NCBI GenBank assembly: GCA_017524805.1
Contig: JAFXUX010000004.1
Coordinates: 1-64,000, forward strand
Origin: Candidatus Methanomethylophilaceae archaeon
GTDB taxonomy: Archaea > Thermoplasmatota > Thermoplasmata > Methanomassiliicoccales > Methanomethylophilaceae
Length of the DNA: 64,000 nucleotides
Direction: 5' to 3'
This document shows, piece by piece, positions 43,462-51,239 of the stretch. Positions within the stretch are counted from its first letter, which is position 1. Every line of letters begins with the position of its first letter. A model generated the notes under the pieces. That model ran no database searches. It was not told the DNA's origin and was given only the letters and a program-made list of their open reading frames with translations. The position numbers were made by a program, and so were the translations under genes.

Positions 43462-44259
43462 ATGGATCCCTCCGCGTTCCTGAAAGCCGACGTGGGAAGG
43501 TTCGATCTGACCTCTAGGCTTGACATACCCGATTCCCGCAGCATGGCCCACATAATCTGCTGCGAGGACGCCGTAGTCGCCGGGATCGACGAAGCATCGG
43601 ATGTGTTCTCGTACTTGGAGGGAGACGCGGAGCCTTTGGCGAAAGAAGGAGATAGGATCCGCGCTGGATCCCGCGTCATGTCTGTGTCCGGACCCGTAGC
43701 CAAAATCCTTGCCGGAGAAAGGACCGCCCTGGGATTCCTGTCCATCATGAGCGGGATAGCCACATGCGCATCGGACGCGGTCAGAGCCGTTGATGGGAAG
43801 ATCAGAGTCGCGGCGATCCCTTCGATCCCCGGATTCTCCGGGTTCGAGATGAAAGCTGTGGCCATCGGAGGGGGAGACCCTCACGCATCCGGCCTGGACT
43901 CCATCGTTTTCCTCAGAAGGGAGCACATATCCGTCTGCGGAAGCGTCAGAAACGCTATGGAGCGCGTCTCGAAGGCTTCTGTCGCGGTCAAGAAGGCAAT
44001 AGAAGTCGTAAACGCCCAGGAAGCTGCGGATGCGGCGGAAGGAGGGGCCGACATAATCAGAGCCCTGGACCTCGGCCCGGAAGGCGTGGCGGATGTCTTT
44101 GACGCCGCCAAGAAGGTCTCAGACCGCATCATAGTCGAAGCCTGCGGCGGAATAACCGCGGAGAACATCGCCGATTACGTGGGCAAAGCGGACGTCGCGA
44201 TATTGGATCGCGCCCAGCGCCCGCAAGGCCCCGTCGTTTTCAAACTCTGCTTTTCCTGA
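43462..44259 (+). CDS. NadC/ModD-like phosphoribosyltransferase with altered active site
   Basis: 265-residue protein with the fold pattern of quinolinate phosphoribosyltransferase: GERTALGFLSIMSGIAT near residue 90, IGGGDPHASGLDSIVFLRREHI near residue 135 and the C-terminal IIVEACGGITAENIADY. Key residues differ from NadC. Where NadC has TRKTTPGLR, this has IPSIPGFSG, and the HR and K of the loop are replaced (HA, R). It may act on another substrate, as ModD proteins may, or be inactive. The ATG lies five bases after the nuclease stop with GAGG before it, so the two are one operon. Confidence 0.7.
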   Translation: MDPSAFLKADVGRFDLTSRLDIPDSRSMAHIICCEDAVVAGIDEASDVFSYLEGDAEPLAKEGDRIRAGSRVMSVSGPVAKILAGERTALGFLSIMSGIATCASDAVRAVDGKIRVAAIPSIPGFSGFEMKAVAIGGGDPHASGLDSIVFLRREHISVCGSVRNAMERVSKASVAVKKAIEVVNAQEAADAAEGGADIIRALDLGPEGVADVFDAAKKVSDRIIVEACGGITAENIADYVGKADVAILDRAQRPQGPVVFKLCFS

Positions 44260-44305
44260 TCTGGGCGGGGGAACCTTCCCCTCCCATCATTTGACCCGAC
44301 AAAAG

Positions 44306-44314
44306 TCTATATCC
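44306..44314 (+). promoter_or_regulatory. TATA-like element for the 44336 gene
   Basis: TCTATATCC lies 22-30 bases before ATG 44336 with no ribosome site between, favouring a leaderless mRNA and this start over the open frame from 44291. Confidence 0.45.
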
Positions 44315-44335
44315 GCGGCCCACGATTTGCGTGGC

Positions 44336-44548
44336 ATGCCTATCAACCCCGAAGATTATACGTGCGAATTCTGCGGGAAAACCTGCAAGAACATCATCTA
44401 TGCCGCGTTCGTCTGCGATGACCCCGAGTGCATCGAGAAAGCCAGGATCGCGCGCGGAGGCCCCGGGGGACACATGAAGAGAAAGGCCGAAGGCAAGCCG
44501 ATCATCCCGGAGGATCTGGAAGCCGTGATGGACGACAGAACGAGCTGA
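44336..44548 (+). CDS. small zinc-finger-like protein
   Basis: 70-residue protein beginning MPINPEDYTCEFCGKTC. The pattern C-x2-C-x3-C followed by CDDPEC suggests one zinc site. The C-terminal half is basic and glycine-rich (RGGPGGHMKRKAEGK), so RNA or DNA binding is possible. I do not recognise a family. It has its own TATA element. Confidence 0.65.
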   Translation: MPINPEDYTCEFCGKTCKNIIYAAFVCDDPECIEKARIARGGPGGHMKRKAEGKPIIPEDLEAVMDDRTS

Positions 44549-44885
44549 TCCCGCCATCTGTCGACATCGATATCTTTTCCGAAGCGGAGAACGGCTTTCA
44601 ATGCAACAGACAGCCGATAGTTATTCCAATACACCGTCATCTCGCACGGAAGATGCGGGTCAATCATCCCGGAAATGAACTCGCCTTCCATGCGCTGATG
44701 TGGCCATCGTTTTGATTATTGAAATCTGAGTGGTTTGCAACTCGCATCGCGACACCCGCACTGCTCAAAATTCAATGACTTTTCCGATGGTAAAATGCAG
44801 TCCGCCCGAAATCGACGGCATATCTTACCTGAAACCGCAAAATGTCTGCGGAAAGAGCCCTAAACTCCGGCCATGCGTTCTGAGC
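44549..44885. other. intergenic region with no clear gene
   Basis: About 340 bases between the small zinc-finger gene and the purH terminator. A minus-strand frame of 97 codons overlaps this region and the neighbouring gene, but it has no ribosome site and runs antisense to the small gene. Nothing else stands out. Confidence 0.35.
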
Positions 44886-44913
44886 GAAAAATGGGCGGGA
44901 ATTGGCCCCGCCC
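44886..44913 (-). terminator. hairpin and T-tract after purH
   Basis: On the minus strand GGGCGGG GCCAATT CCCGCCC is followed by ATTTTT (plus-strand stem at 44893-44899 and 44907-44913). It begins eight bases beyond the purH stop. Confidence 0.7.
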
Positions 44914-44920
44914 TTGGTTT

Positions 44921-46471
44921 TCAGTGCCTGAACACGCGGCAGCCGGTGAAGACCATCGCCATGCCGTGCTCGTTGGCGGCGTCGATGACTTCCTGGTCCC
45001 TGATGCTTCCGCCAGGCTGGATGATGGCAGTGACGCCTGCCGAAGCTGCTTCATCGACGCCGTCCCTGAAAGGGAAGAATGCGTCAGAAGCCATGACACA
45101 CCCTTTGGTGGGTTCGTTGGCCTTCATCGTCGCTATCTTTGCGGAGTCCACGCGGCTCATCTGGCCTGCGCCTATACCGACAGCGCGCTCTTCCCTGACG
45201 TAAACGACGGCGTTGGAGGTGACGTGCTTGGCAAGCTTCCAGGCGAACATCAGCGCGGCTATCTCGGTCTCGGTCGGGGCGCGGTTGGTGACGACTTTGA
45301 GGTTCTTCGGATCGATGGCAACATCCTCGTCCGTCTGCACGAGCATCCCGCCCTGGACCTTCTTCATCTTGTATTCCCTGTGCTTGGCGGAGGGGCAGAT
45401 GGGAGAATTCGTCCTGAGGAGGCGGATGTTCTTCTTGGCCTCCATGATCTCGGCCGCCCCGGGCTCGTAATCGGGGCAGATGACGGCTTCGACGAAATGC
45501 TGGGAGATCTCCTGGGCGGTGGCGACGTCGCAGTTCCTGTTGAGGCATATGACGCACCCGAAAGCGGACAGGGGATCCACATTGTAAGCGGTCATGAAGG
45601 CGTCGTAGATGTTCCCGGCGGAAGCCAGTCCGCATGGGTTGGTATGCTTCATGACGACCGCGGTTGGCTTCTCGAAATCCATGCAGATGTCGAGCGCCTT
45701 ATCCAGATCCAGTATGTTGTTGTAAGAGAGCTGCTTCCCGTGGAGCTGCTCCGCCTTGGCGACGGTTGTTCCGGGGGTGAACGGATCTTTGTAGAACGCC
45801 GCGGACTGGTTGGGATTCTCGCCGTACCTGAGGTCTTCCACTTTCTCCAACGGGATGGGGAAAGATTCCGGGAACCCTTGGCAGAAGCGGGGGTACATGC
45901 GGGATGCTATCATCGCGTCGTAATTGGCGGTGACGACGAAAGCCTCGGCCATCAGCCTCCCGAGGAGGTCCTCCGAGAGCTCGCCGGATTCTTTGAGCTG
46001 GCCGAGTATATCCCCATATTGAGACGGAGAAGTCACGACGGCCACGGACTGCCAGTTCTTGGCGGCCGCGCGGATCATGCTGGGCCCGCCGATGTCGATG
46101 TTCTCGACGATGTCCTCGAAAGAGACGTTCTCCTTGAGGACGGTCTGCTTGAAAGGATAGAGGTTGATGACAACCATGTCGATCGGCTCGATTCCTTTCT
46201 CCTTTATCGCCTGCATGTGCTCGGGGATGTCCCTGCGAGCGAGGATTCCGGCGTGGACTTTGGGATGCAGGGTTTTTACGCGCCCATCGAGCATCTCAGG
46301 AAATCCGGTGAGGTCCGATACCTCCGTGACCGCGATCCCATTCTCTTTCAGAAGCCTGTACGTTCCACCCGTTGATATTATGTCTACTCCGAGAGAGGAA
46401 AGGGACTTTGCGAAATCCACGATCCCATCCTTGTCAGAGACACTTATTATCGCTCTGCGAACTTTGGACAA
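44921..46471 (-). CDS. purH: bifunctional AICAR formyltransferase/IMP cyclohydrolase
   Basis: Catalyses the last two steps of purine synthesis with 10-formyl-tetrahydrofolate as donor. The 516-residue protein has the cyclohydrolase domain (AIISVSDKDGI, STGGTYRLLKENG, GRVKTLHPKVHAGIL) and the AICAR transformylase domain (GKQLSYNNILDLDKAL, KHTNPCGLAS). TTG at 46471 is chosen, with GGAGGGGG before it and the conserved MSKVRRAIISVSDKDG from it. An ATG at 46531 would add a poorly conserved 20-residue leader. Use of a formyl-folate donor fits folD in this genome, and purP (formate-dependent) is also present. Confidence 0.92.
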   Translation of the reverse strand: MSKVRRAIISVSDKDGIVDFAKSLSSLGVDIISTGGTYRLLKENGIAVTEVSDLTGFPEMLDGRVKTLHPKVHAGILARRDIPEHMQAIKEKGIEPIDMVVINLYPFKQTVLKENVSFEDIVENIDIGGPSMIRAAAKNWQSVAVVTSPSQYGDILGQLKESGELSEDLLGRLMAEAFVVTANYDAMIASRMYPRFCQGFPESFPIPLEKVEDLRYGENPNQSAAFYKDPFTPGTTVAKAEQLHGKQLSYNNILDLDKALDICMDFEKPTAVVMKHTNPCGLASAGNIYDAFMTAYNVDPLSAFGCVICLNRNCDVATAQEISQHFVEAVICPDYEPGAAEIMEAKKNIRLLRTNSPICPSAKHREYKMKKVQGGMLVQTDEDVAIDPKNLKVVTNRAPTETEIAALMFAWKLAKHVTSNAVVYVREERAVGIGAGQMSRVDSAKIATMKANEPTKGCVMASDAFFPFRDGVDEAASAGVTAIIQPGGSIRDQEVIDAANEHGMAMVFTGCRVFRH

Positions 46472-46833
46472 TAGTATACCCCCTCTTTCGAGGCTGCCAT
46501 ACTCATGTATGCACCGTAAGAATCGCTTCATCGTTAAAGGGACTTTCGCAATCGCTGGAAGCTATGCACAAAAAAGTCGGGCACGGCTAAAGGGGACCGC
46601 GCCCGGAAGCGGTTTGGGATCGAATACCGCCGCTGGCATCTGCTACCCAGCGACTTTATTCTGGAGCCCCTATTAGCTTTACATGATATTTAATGTTGTC
46701 TAACATGTTTCAGGCTCAAGTTGGATGAACCAGTTTATCGTCCCGCAAGCTTCTGGACACCTATTTAAGGGCGCACACGAATCCGAACGATGGAAATCTG
46801 AGGCCGATTCGCCTGCGGGGAGGGATGCGCACA
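46472..46833. other. intergenic region upstream of the METTL5-like gene
   Basis: Divergent spacer of about 360 bases. It contains the small hairpin CGCTGG...CCAGCG around 46632-46654 and the TATA-like CTATTTAAGG at 46761. I looked for a tRNA or C/D-box RNA and could not fold one. Nothing else is assigned. Confidence 0.35.
46761..46770 (+). promoter_or_regulatory. TATA-like element of the METTL5-like operon
   Basis: CTATTTAAGG, about 65-75 bases before ATG 46834, leaving a leader of roughly 40 bases with a GGGGAGGG ribosome site. Confidence 0.4.
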
Positions 46834-47427
46834 ATGAAGAAGAAGGATCTGGAGATCAGCCTGCAGAAAGTGGAGGGATTCGAATCCCCGGGCCCCTCTT
46901 TGGAGCAGTACATGACGCCCGCGACGATCGCCGCCGACATCATCTTCGACGCTTACCGCAGCGGAGACATCGCCGGGATGAAGGTGGTAGACCTCGGATG
47001 CGGCACGGGAATGCTTTCGATTGGGGCTTCCCTCATGGGCGCAGGCATGACGATAGGATTCGACAGATCGGAGAAGGCCCTGGAAACCGCGCGCAGGAAT
47101 GCCGCATCCATGGGCGCGGACGTCGATTTCATCCTCAGCGATGTGGAAGAAGTGAAAGAGATGGCGGATACTGTGGTCATGAATCCCCCGTTCGGCTGCC
47201 AGAACAGGAATGCCGACCGCCCCTTTCTGGATAAGGCCATGGAACTGGCGGAATGCGTGTATTCCATCCATATGCTGGAGACCCTTGGATTCGTGAAGGA
47301 ATACTGCGGGAAGAAGGGGCGCACGGTACGGTCTTATAAAATCTATAAGTACGAAATCCCTCATGTGTTTTCATTCCATACAAAGACGAAGAAGACGATT
47401 GACGTCGCTGTCGTCAATATAAGGTGA
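46834..47427 (+). CDS. METTL5-like rRNA adenine methyltransferase
   Basis: SAM-dependent methyltransferase of 197 residues. It starts MKKKDLEISLQKVEGFESP, has LEQYMTPATIAA near residue 24 and the SAM motif VVDLGCGTGMLSIGA near residue 51, and carries the catalytic VMNPPFG near residue 115, typical of N6-adenine methyltransferases. Human METTL5 modifies a single adenosine of small-subunit rRNA, and an equivalent role is inferred. ATG 46834 lies nine bases after GGGGAGGG; ATG 46825 sits too close. The stop overlaps the csl4 start region. Confidence 0.88.
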   Translation: MKKKDLEISLQKVEGFESPGPSLEQYMTPATIAADIIFDAYRSGDIAGMKVVDLGCGTGMLSIGASLMGAGMTIGFDRSEKALETARRNAASMGADVDFILSDVEEVKEMADTVVMNPPFGCQNRNADRPFLDKAMELAECVYSIHMLETLGFVKEYCGKKGRTVRSYKIYKYEIPHVFSFHTKTKKTIDVAVVNIR

Positions 47428-47432
47428 ACATG

Positions 47433-47993
47433 ATGGCAGATTCAGAAATGGTTTTTCCGGGTGATGAGGTCGCTGTTGAGGAGGAATACCTCGCATCCGA
47501 TGGCACGTTCGCGGAGAATGGCATAGTTTATGCGTCCCAGATAGGTTTCCTCGAATTGGACGACAAAGATTGCGTCGCCAGGGTGATCACGCCCAACCCG
47601 CCCAACATCCTCGCTGAGGGAGACATAGTATACGCGATAGTGGCGGACATCAGGAACACCATGGCTACGGCCGATGTGGTGGCCAAAGACGGGACCGAAA
47701 GAGGGCTCGGATGCGAGACCTACGCTACCATCCACGTCTCCAAGATCTCCCCCAAATACACCGATGACGTCTCCAAAGAGCTCAGGAAAGGCGACTATAT
47801 CAGAGCCAAAGTCACCGGCGTGAAGCCTTCGCTCCAGCTCACTACCAAAGACGACCATCTCGGCGTGATCAGATCCCTTTGCTATAAATGCAAGACCGAA
47901 TTGGAGAGGAAAGGCGACGGCCTCTACTGCCCCGAATGCAGATATTCCACCTCCAGAAAGCTCGCCGACGACTACGGCGACGTGGTTCTCTGA
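47433..47993 (+). CDS. csl4: exosome subunit Csl4
   Basis: S1-domain RNA-binding cap protein of the archaeal exosome. The 186-residue protein starts with VFPGDEVAVEEEYLASDGTF (N-terminal beta domain), has an S1-type middle (EGDIVYAIVADIRNTMATADV) and a C-terminal zinc ribbon (CYKCKTELERKGDGLYCPEC). ATG 47433 has AGGTGA at five bases; ATG 47430 and GTG 47424 are alternatives. It follows the METTL5-like gene directly. Confidence 0.92.
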   Translation: MADSEMVFPGDEVAVEEEYLASDGTFAENGIVYASQIGFLELDDKDCVARVITPNPPNILAEGDIVYAIVADIRNTMATADVVAKDGTERGLGCETYATIHVSKISPKYTDDVSKELRKGDYIRAKVTGVKPSLQLTTKDDHLGVIRSLCYKCKTELERKGDGLYCPECRYSTSRKLADDYGDVVL

Positions 47994-47994
47994 C

Positions 47995-48615
47995 ATGAAA
48001 GCGGTGTCCCTTCTTTCCGGCGGGATAGACTCGCCCGTGGCATCCTACCTCATGGCGAAGGCCGGAGCGGAAGTCGTTCTGCTGCACATGGACAACAGCC
48101 CATACTGCGATGACAGAGCCCTGAAAAACGTCAAGGCCATAGCGGAGCAGCTCAGGAAATACACAGGAAAGGAATTCCCGCTGTATTCCGCCCCCCACGG
48201 GCCCTCCCAGACGGCCATACACGACTTCTGCGACAGCAATTACCAATGCGTCATGTGCAAGCGCGCCATGCAATTCACCGCCGGCAGATTCGCCGAGAGA
48301 ATAGGCGCCAACGCGATAATAATGGGCGATTCCCTCGGCCAGGTGGCCTCCCAGACTCTGAAGAACATCCGCGCGGAGTTCAGCGGGATGAGAATCCCCA
48401 TCGTAAGGCCCCTTATAGGCCTGGACAAAAATGAGATAATATCGATAGCCCGCGAGATCGGGACCTTCGACATCTCGATCTCCCCTTCGACGGGATGCAC
48501 GATAGTGCCACATAGAGTAACGGTGGCCGCCGATCCGAAAAGGATAGAGTCCTTCGGCATAGACCTCGAAAAGCTGGCCGAAGAAGCTGCGGGCCAAGCC
48601 GTCCCCATCATCTGA
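47995..48615 (+). CDS. ThiI-like PP-loop ATPase without THUMP domain
   Basis: 206-residue protein with the PP-loop SLLSGGIDSPVASYLM at the start, CVMCKRAMQF near residue 85 and the ThiI signature GDSLGQVASQTLKNI near residue 112. This corresponds to the catalytic half of ThiI (adenylation of U8 in 4-thiouridine synthesis). The N-terminal ferredoxin-like and THUMP domains are missing, so tRNA binding may need a partner, or the substrate is not tRNA. The gene begins one base after the csl4 stop, completing an RNA-related three-gene operon. Confidence 0.8.
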   Translation: MKAVSLLSGGIDSPVASYLMAKAGAEVVLLHMDNSPYCDDRALKNVKAIAEQLRKYTGKEFPLYSAPHGPSQTAIHDFCDSNYQCVMCKRAMQFTAGRFAERIGANAIIMGDSLGQVASQTLKNIRAEFSGMRIPIVRPLIGLDKNEIISIAREIGTFDISISPSTGCTIVPHRVTVAADPKRIESFGIDLEKLAEEAAGQAVPII

Positions 48616-48633
48616 GACGGCCTGGACCCGGAA

Positions 48634-48909
48634 TCAGGCGCTTATGTTGCGTCTGGGATAGAATGCGGGGCAGGCGTCGATATCCTCGTCTTCATAGAGC
48701 ATATCGATGGTGACACGGTCGATGTACATCGCCTGAACCCTGGAGATGTAAAGAGTATTGTCGCCGACTGGGATCTTGATGTCGGAATCTTTTGGCGCCT
48801 TGACGCTGATGGGGACGAGCGCGGGCCCCATGCACGCGGTGCAGACGCGGTAGTCGCAGCCTTCTTTTTTGATCAATTCGATGACGGCGTCGTCCACAGC
48901 GATTTCCAT
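48634..48909 (-). CDS. small HesB/CC-motif-like protein
   Basis: 91-residue protein with CDYRVCTACMGPALVPISV near residue 18 and LYISRVQAMYIDRVTIDMLYE near residue 53. This resembles small archaeal proteins of the IscA/HesB-like fold called the CC/Se motif family, where a Cys or Sec pair sits in a similar place. Here the pair is C-x2-C. Role is unknown; metal or sulfur chemistry is possible. It lies downstream of the helicase gene on the same strand, nine bases past its stop. Confidence 0.55.
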   Translation of the reverse strand: MEIAVDDAVIELIKKEGCDYRVCTACMGPALVPISVKAPKDSDIKIPVGDNTLYISRVQAMYIDRVTIDMLYEDEDIDACPAFYPRRNISA

Positions 48910-48918
48910 GCGGGTGGG

Positions 48919-50829
48919 TTATGATTTGTAGTTTATAGCGTTAACGTATGGTTCCCCGGGCCGCCCCGAAAAAAAAACAGCCACGTCGCCGGGCACATCG
49001 TCGGAGAGCTTGGCGCCGATGCCATTCAGAGAGACGACCCTGCGGTCAAGGATCACCGCCGCGCCGCGGTCCGCCTCCGACCTGATCAGCCTCCCTATGG
49101 CCTGCCTCATCTTTCTGGAAGCGGGAGCCGCGGACGCGAAAAGGCGCCCATCCCCGAAGCGCAGGTCGTAATAACGCTTCAGCGCGCGGAGCTTCGCCGT
49201 CGGCCTGGGGTAAGGGACCCCGACTATGACCGCCAATTCCATCGCCCTTCCCGGGAAATCTATGCCCTCCGATATCCTCCCGCCGAGGACGCAGTACAGC
49301 ACACCGCGATCTGATGCGCGGAAAGCCTCCACCACGGACATCAGCTCCTCCTGCGGCGCTCCTTGGCGCTCGTAATAAGCCTCCCTGCCGATGCGCTCCG
49401 CCAATCCGTCGCCGATCATGCGCTCCATCACCCCGTAGGATTGGAAGAACACGGCCGCATTGACGTTGGCGGCTGTTACGGTCTCGTATATCAGATCCAT
49501 TGTCCTGCGATAGTTCTCCTCGCGGAAACGGTCCTCATACCCCATGGAGACCTCGTCCGAATACAGCGTGAGAAGGTTCTCCGGAGGGAACAGACTTCCC
49601 AGCGACATCTTCAGCGGAGCGAAAAGGCCCATCTCCTCGATGTATGCATCCAACGGCTCCAAAGTCCCTGACATGTGTATGGATGAGCGGCATTCGTTGA
49701 GCGGCCAGGCCGCAGGGGACGGGTCCATGCAGTATGATTGGAACATAGGGTTGCCGGGATCGGCGATCAGCTTCACTCCCATCCCGCCGTCGTCCTCCAT
49801 CCAGGACTGCAGAAATGCCGCCAAAGACCTCATGTAAGAGCGCGGTAGGCGCTTGGCCTGCTTCCTTCTCTCGGCTATGCTCTCCCCTATGGCAAACATC
49901 GCAGAGATGGCTCTGAAAATGGATGCCGACGGCGCCCCGAGGATTTCCATAAGCTCCTCTTCCAGAAAATACGGGGGAAGGATGCCGTCATCATCCACCA
50001 TATATTCTCTGCATGCGTCGGAAAGCGCCTTGCCTATCGCGGAAATGATGTCTTTGGCGCGGATGTCCCCATGGAGATACGGATTCCCGTTGGCTTCCGC
50101 CTCCTTCTCCGCTCTCGCCAAAGTTGATGCCGACATGGATATGGTCTGGGCATCCCTCAGATAGCCCGGCAGATTGTGGGTCTCGTCGGCTATCATCACA
50201 GTCTCGCTCAATGGCGTCCCCATCCAGGTCTCCAAGGCCATCAGAGCCCCCGGGACGAACACGAAGGGGTATGGCGCGACTATCACGTCGGCCATCGGGA
50301 GCAGGAGCTTACGGAGCTCATATGGGCATACCCCGGCAGATTCGCACATGGCCGAGAATTCCTCAGGATCCGGGGAAGACTCCCTCAGTATCGCCGCCCA
50401 GCGGCCCAGATTTTCATCCAGGGTTTTGGAATAATATGGGCAGTGGCGTTCCCCGCCGCTATCCGCTTTCTTGTATTCGGAGCACAGCCTGGACAGTTCC
50501 TCAGGGGTTCCGCTTTCGAGCTCGGGGTCTCCGCGCATCATCGGGCAGGACCTCCAAGACCTTCCGCGCAGAGGGACGCAAAGAACACCGTTCCCGATGG
50601 CCGCGGCTTCCTTGGCTATCTGGAGCTGCTGGGATTTGGTGCGGGTCAGATAGATGACCTTGATACCTTTCTCTAAAGCAAAAGGCAATGCCCCGCAGAG
50701 GGAAGCTATGGTCTTGCCGGTTCCCGTGCCCGCCTCTATGACGGCGGACCTCCCTTCGCGGACCGCTGAATCGATGAAATGCACGAGTTCCGCCTGGCCG
50801 GGGCGGAACCCGTACGGAAAAAGGCTCAT
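48919..50829 (-). CDS. XPD/DinG-type Fe-S DNA helicase
   Basis: Superfamily 2 5'-3' helicase of 636 residues. It has the Walker A motif EAGTGTGKTIAS near residue 35 and motif II as MIADETHNLPG near residue 220 (DETH rather than the usual DEAH). Between them four cysteines (CPMM, LCSEY, HCPYY, VCPYE) fit the Fe-S cluster of XPD. Motif VI is QAIGRLIRSEADRG. Start ATG 50829 overlaps the upstream stop (ATGA); the longer frame is an artefact. Likely role is nucleotide excision repair or transcription-coupled unwinding. Ends in TAA. Confidence 0.9.
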   Translation of the reverse strand: MSLFPYGFRPGQAELVHFIDSAVREGRSAVIEAGTGTGKTIASLCGALPFALEKGIKVIYLTRTKSQQLQIAKEAAAIGNGVLCVPLRGRSWRSCPMMRGDPELESGTPEELSRLCSEYKKADSGGERHCPYYSKTLDENLGRWAAILRESSPDPEEFSAMCESAGVCPYELRKLLLPMADVIVAPYPFVFVPGALMALETWMGTPLSETVMIADETHNLPGYLRDAQTISMSASTLARAEKEAEANGNPYLHGDIRAKDIISAIGKALSDACREYMVDDDGILPPYFLEEELMEILGAPSASIFRAISAMFAIGESIAERRKQAKRLPRSYMRSLAAFLQSWMEDDGGMGVKLIADPGNPMFQSYCMDPSPAAWPLNECRSSIHMSGTLEPLDAYIEEMGLFAPLKMSLGSLFPPENLLTLYSDEVSMGYEDRFREENYRRTMDLIYETVTAANVNAAVFFQSYGVMERMIGDGLAERIGREAYYERQGAPQEELMSVVEAFRASDRGVLYCVLGGRISEGIDFPGRAMELAVIVGVPYPRPTAKLRALKRYYDLRFGDGRLFASAAPASRKMRQAIGRLIRSEADRGAAVILDRRVVSLNGIGAKLSDDVPGDVAVFFSGRPGEPYVNAINYKS

Positions 50830-51239
50830 GCATCCGGTTTGCCGAGGGTTTTGAGGGCGTCCCATGCCTCAGGAGGAAGCTGGTCGTAGACGTTGGCTTC
50901 CTCGCTCTGCCCATCGTCGGACCTGTCTTCGCCGCGGATGAGCTTGTCGATGGCGTCCCTGTTGAACAGCCAGTAGTGTATCCTCCATTCCCTGCCGTCG
51001 TAGAGAGTGGTCTCCTCCCTTTCGGTGCTGAGGATCCGGGCGTCCTCCAGCATGTAGAAAGCGCCGCGATCCTGGGATTCGAGGACGTTGTCTATTATCC
51101 TGTCCGAGTAGCCGAAGAAATTGAGGACGCGGTGGGCCAGATCGTAGGCCTCCTCCTCGTCCATCCCGCGGCCGCCATCTATCCCGTTGCTGATGGCTTT
51201 CGTAAGGTCGTCGACGGTCAGTATTCCCAATTGGATCAC
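50826..51239 (-). CDS. DUF6015-type protein of Thermoplasmata
   Basis: 137-residue acidic protein with an N-terminal segment LTVDDLTKAISNGIDGGRGM and a conserved-looking core NFFGYSDRIIDNVLESQDRGAFYMLED followed by REETTLYDGREWRIHYW. The last segment resembles a winged-helix wing, so a DNA-binding role is possible. I assign DUF6015 from memory of related proteins, so treat the family name with care. The GTG start overlaps the serA stop (GTGA). It is upstream of the helicase, coupled by overlap. Confidence 0.6.
   Translation of the reverse strand: MIQLGILTVDDLTKAISNGIDGGRGMDEEEAYDLAHRVLNFFGYSDRIIDNVLESQDRGAFYMLEDARILSTEREETTLYDGREWRIHYWLFNRDAIDKLIRGEDRSDDGQSEEANVYDQLPPEAWDALKTLGKPDA

Noticed and set aside
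44398-44691. 97-codon minus-strand frame
   Set aside because: Half is antisense to the small zinc-finger gene, and no start signal is visible.
46600-46680. tRNA-like fragment with GGTATTCGATCCC on the minus strand
   Set aside because: Acceptor ends do not pair and no cloverleaf with an anticodon arm can be drawn.
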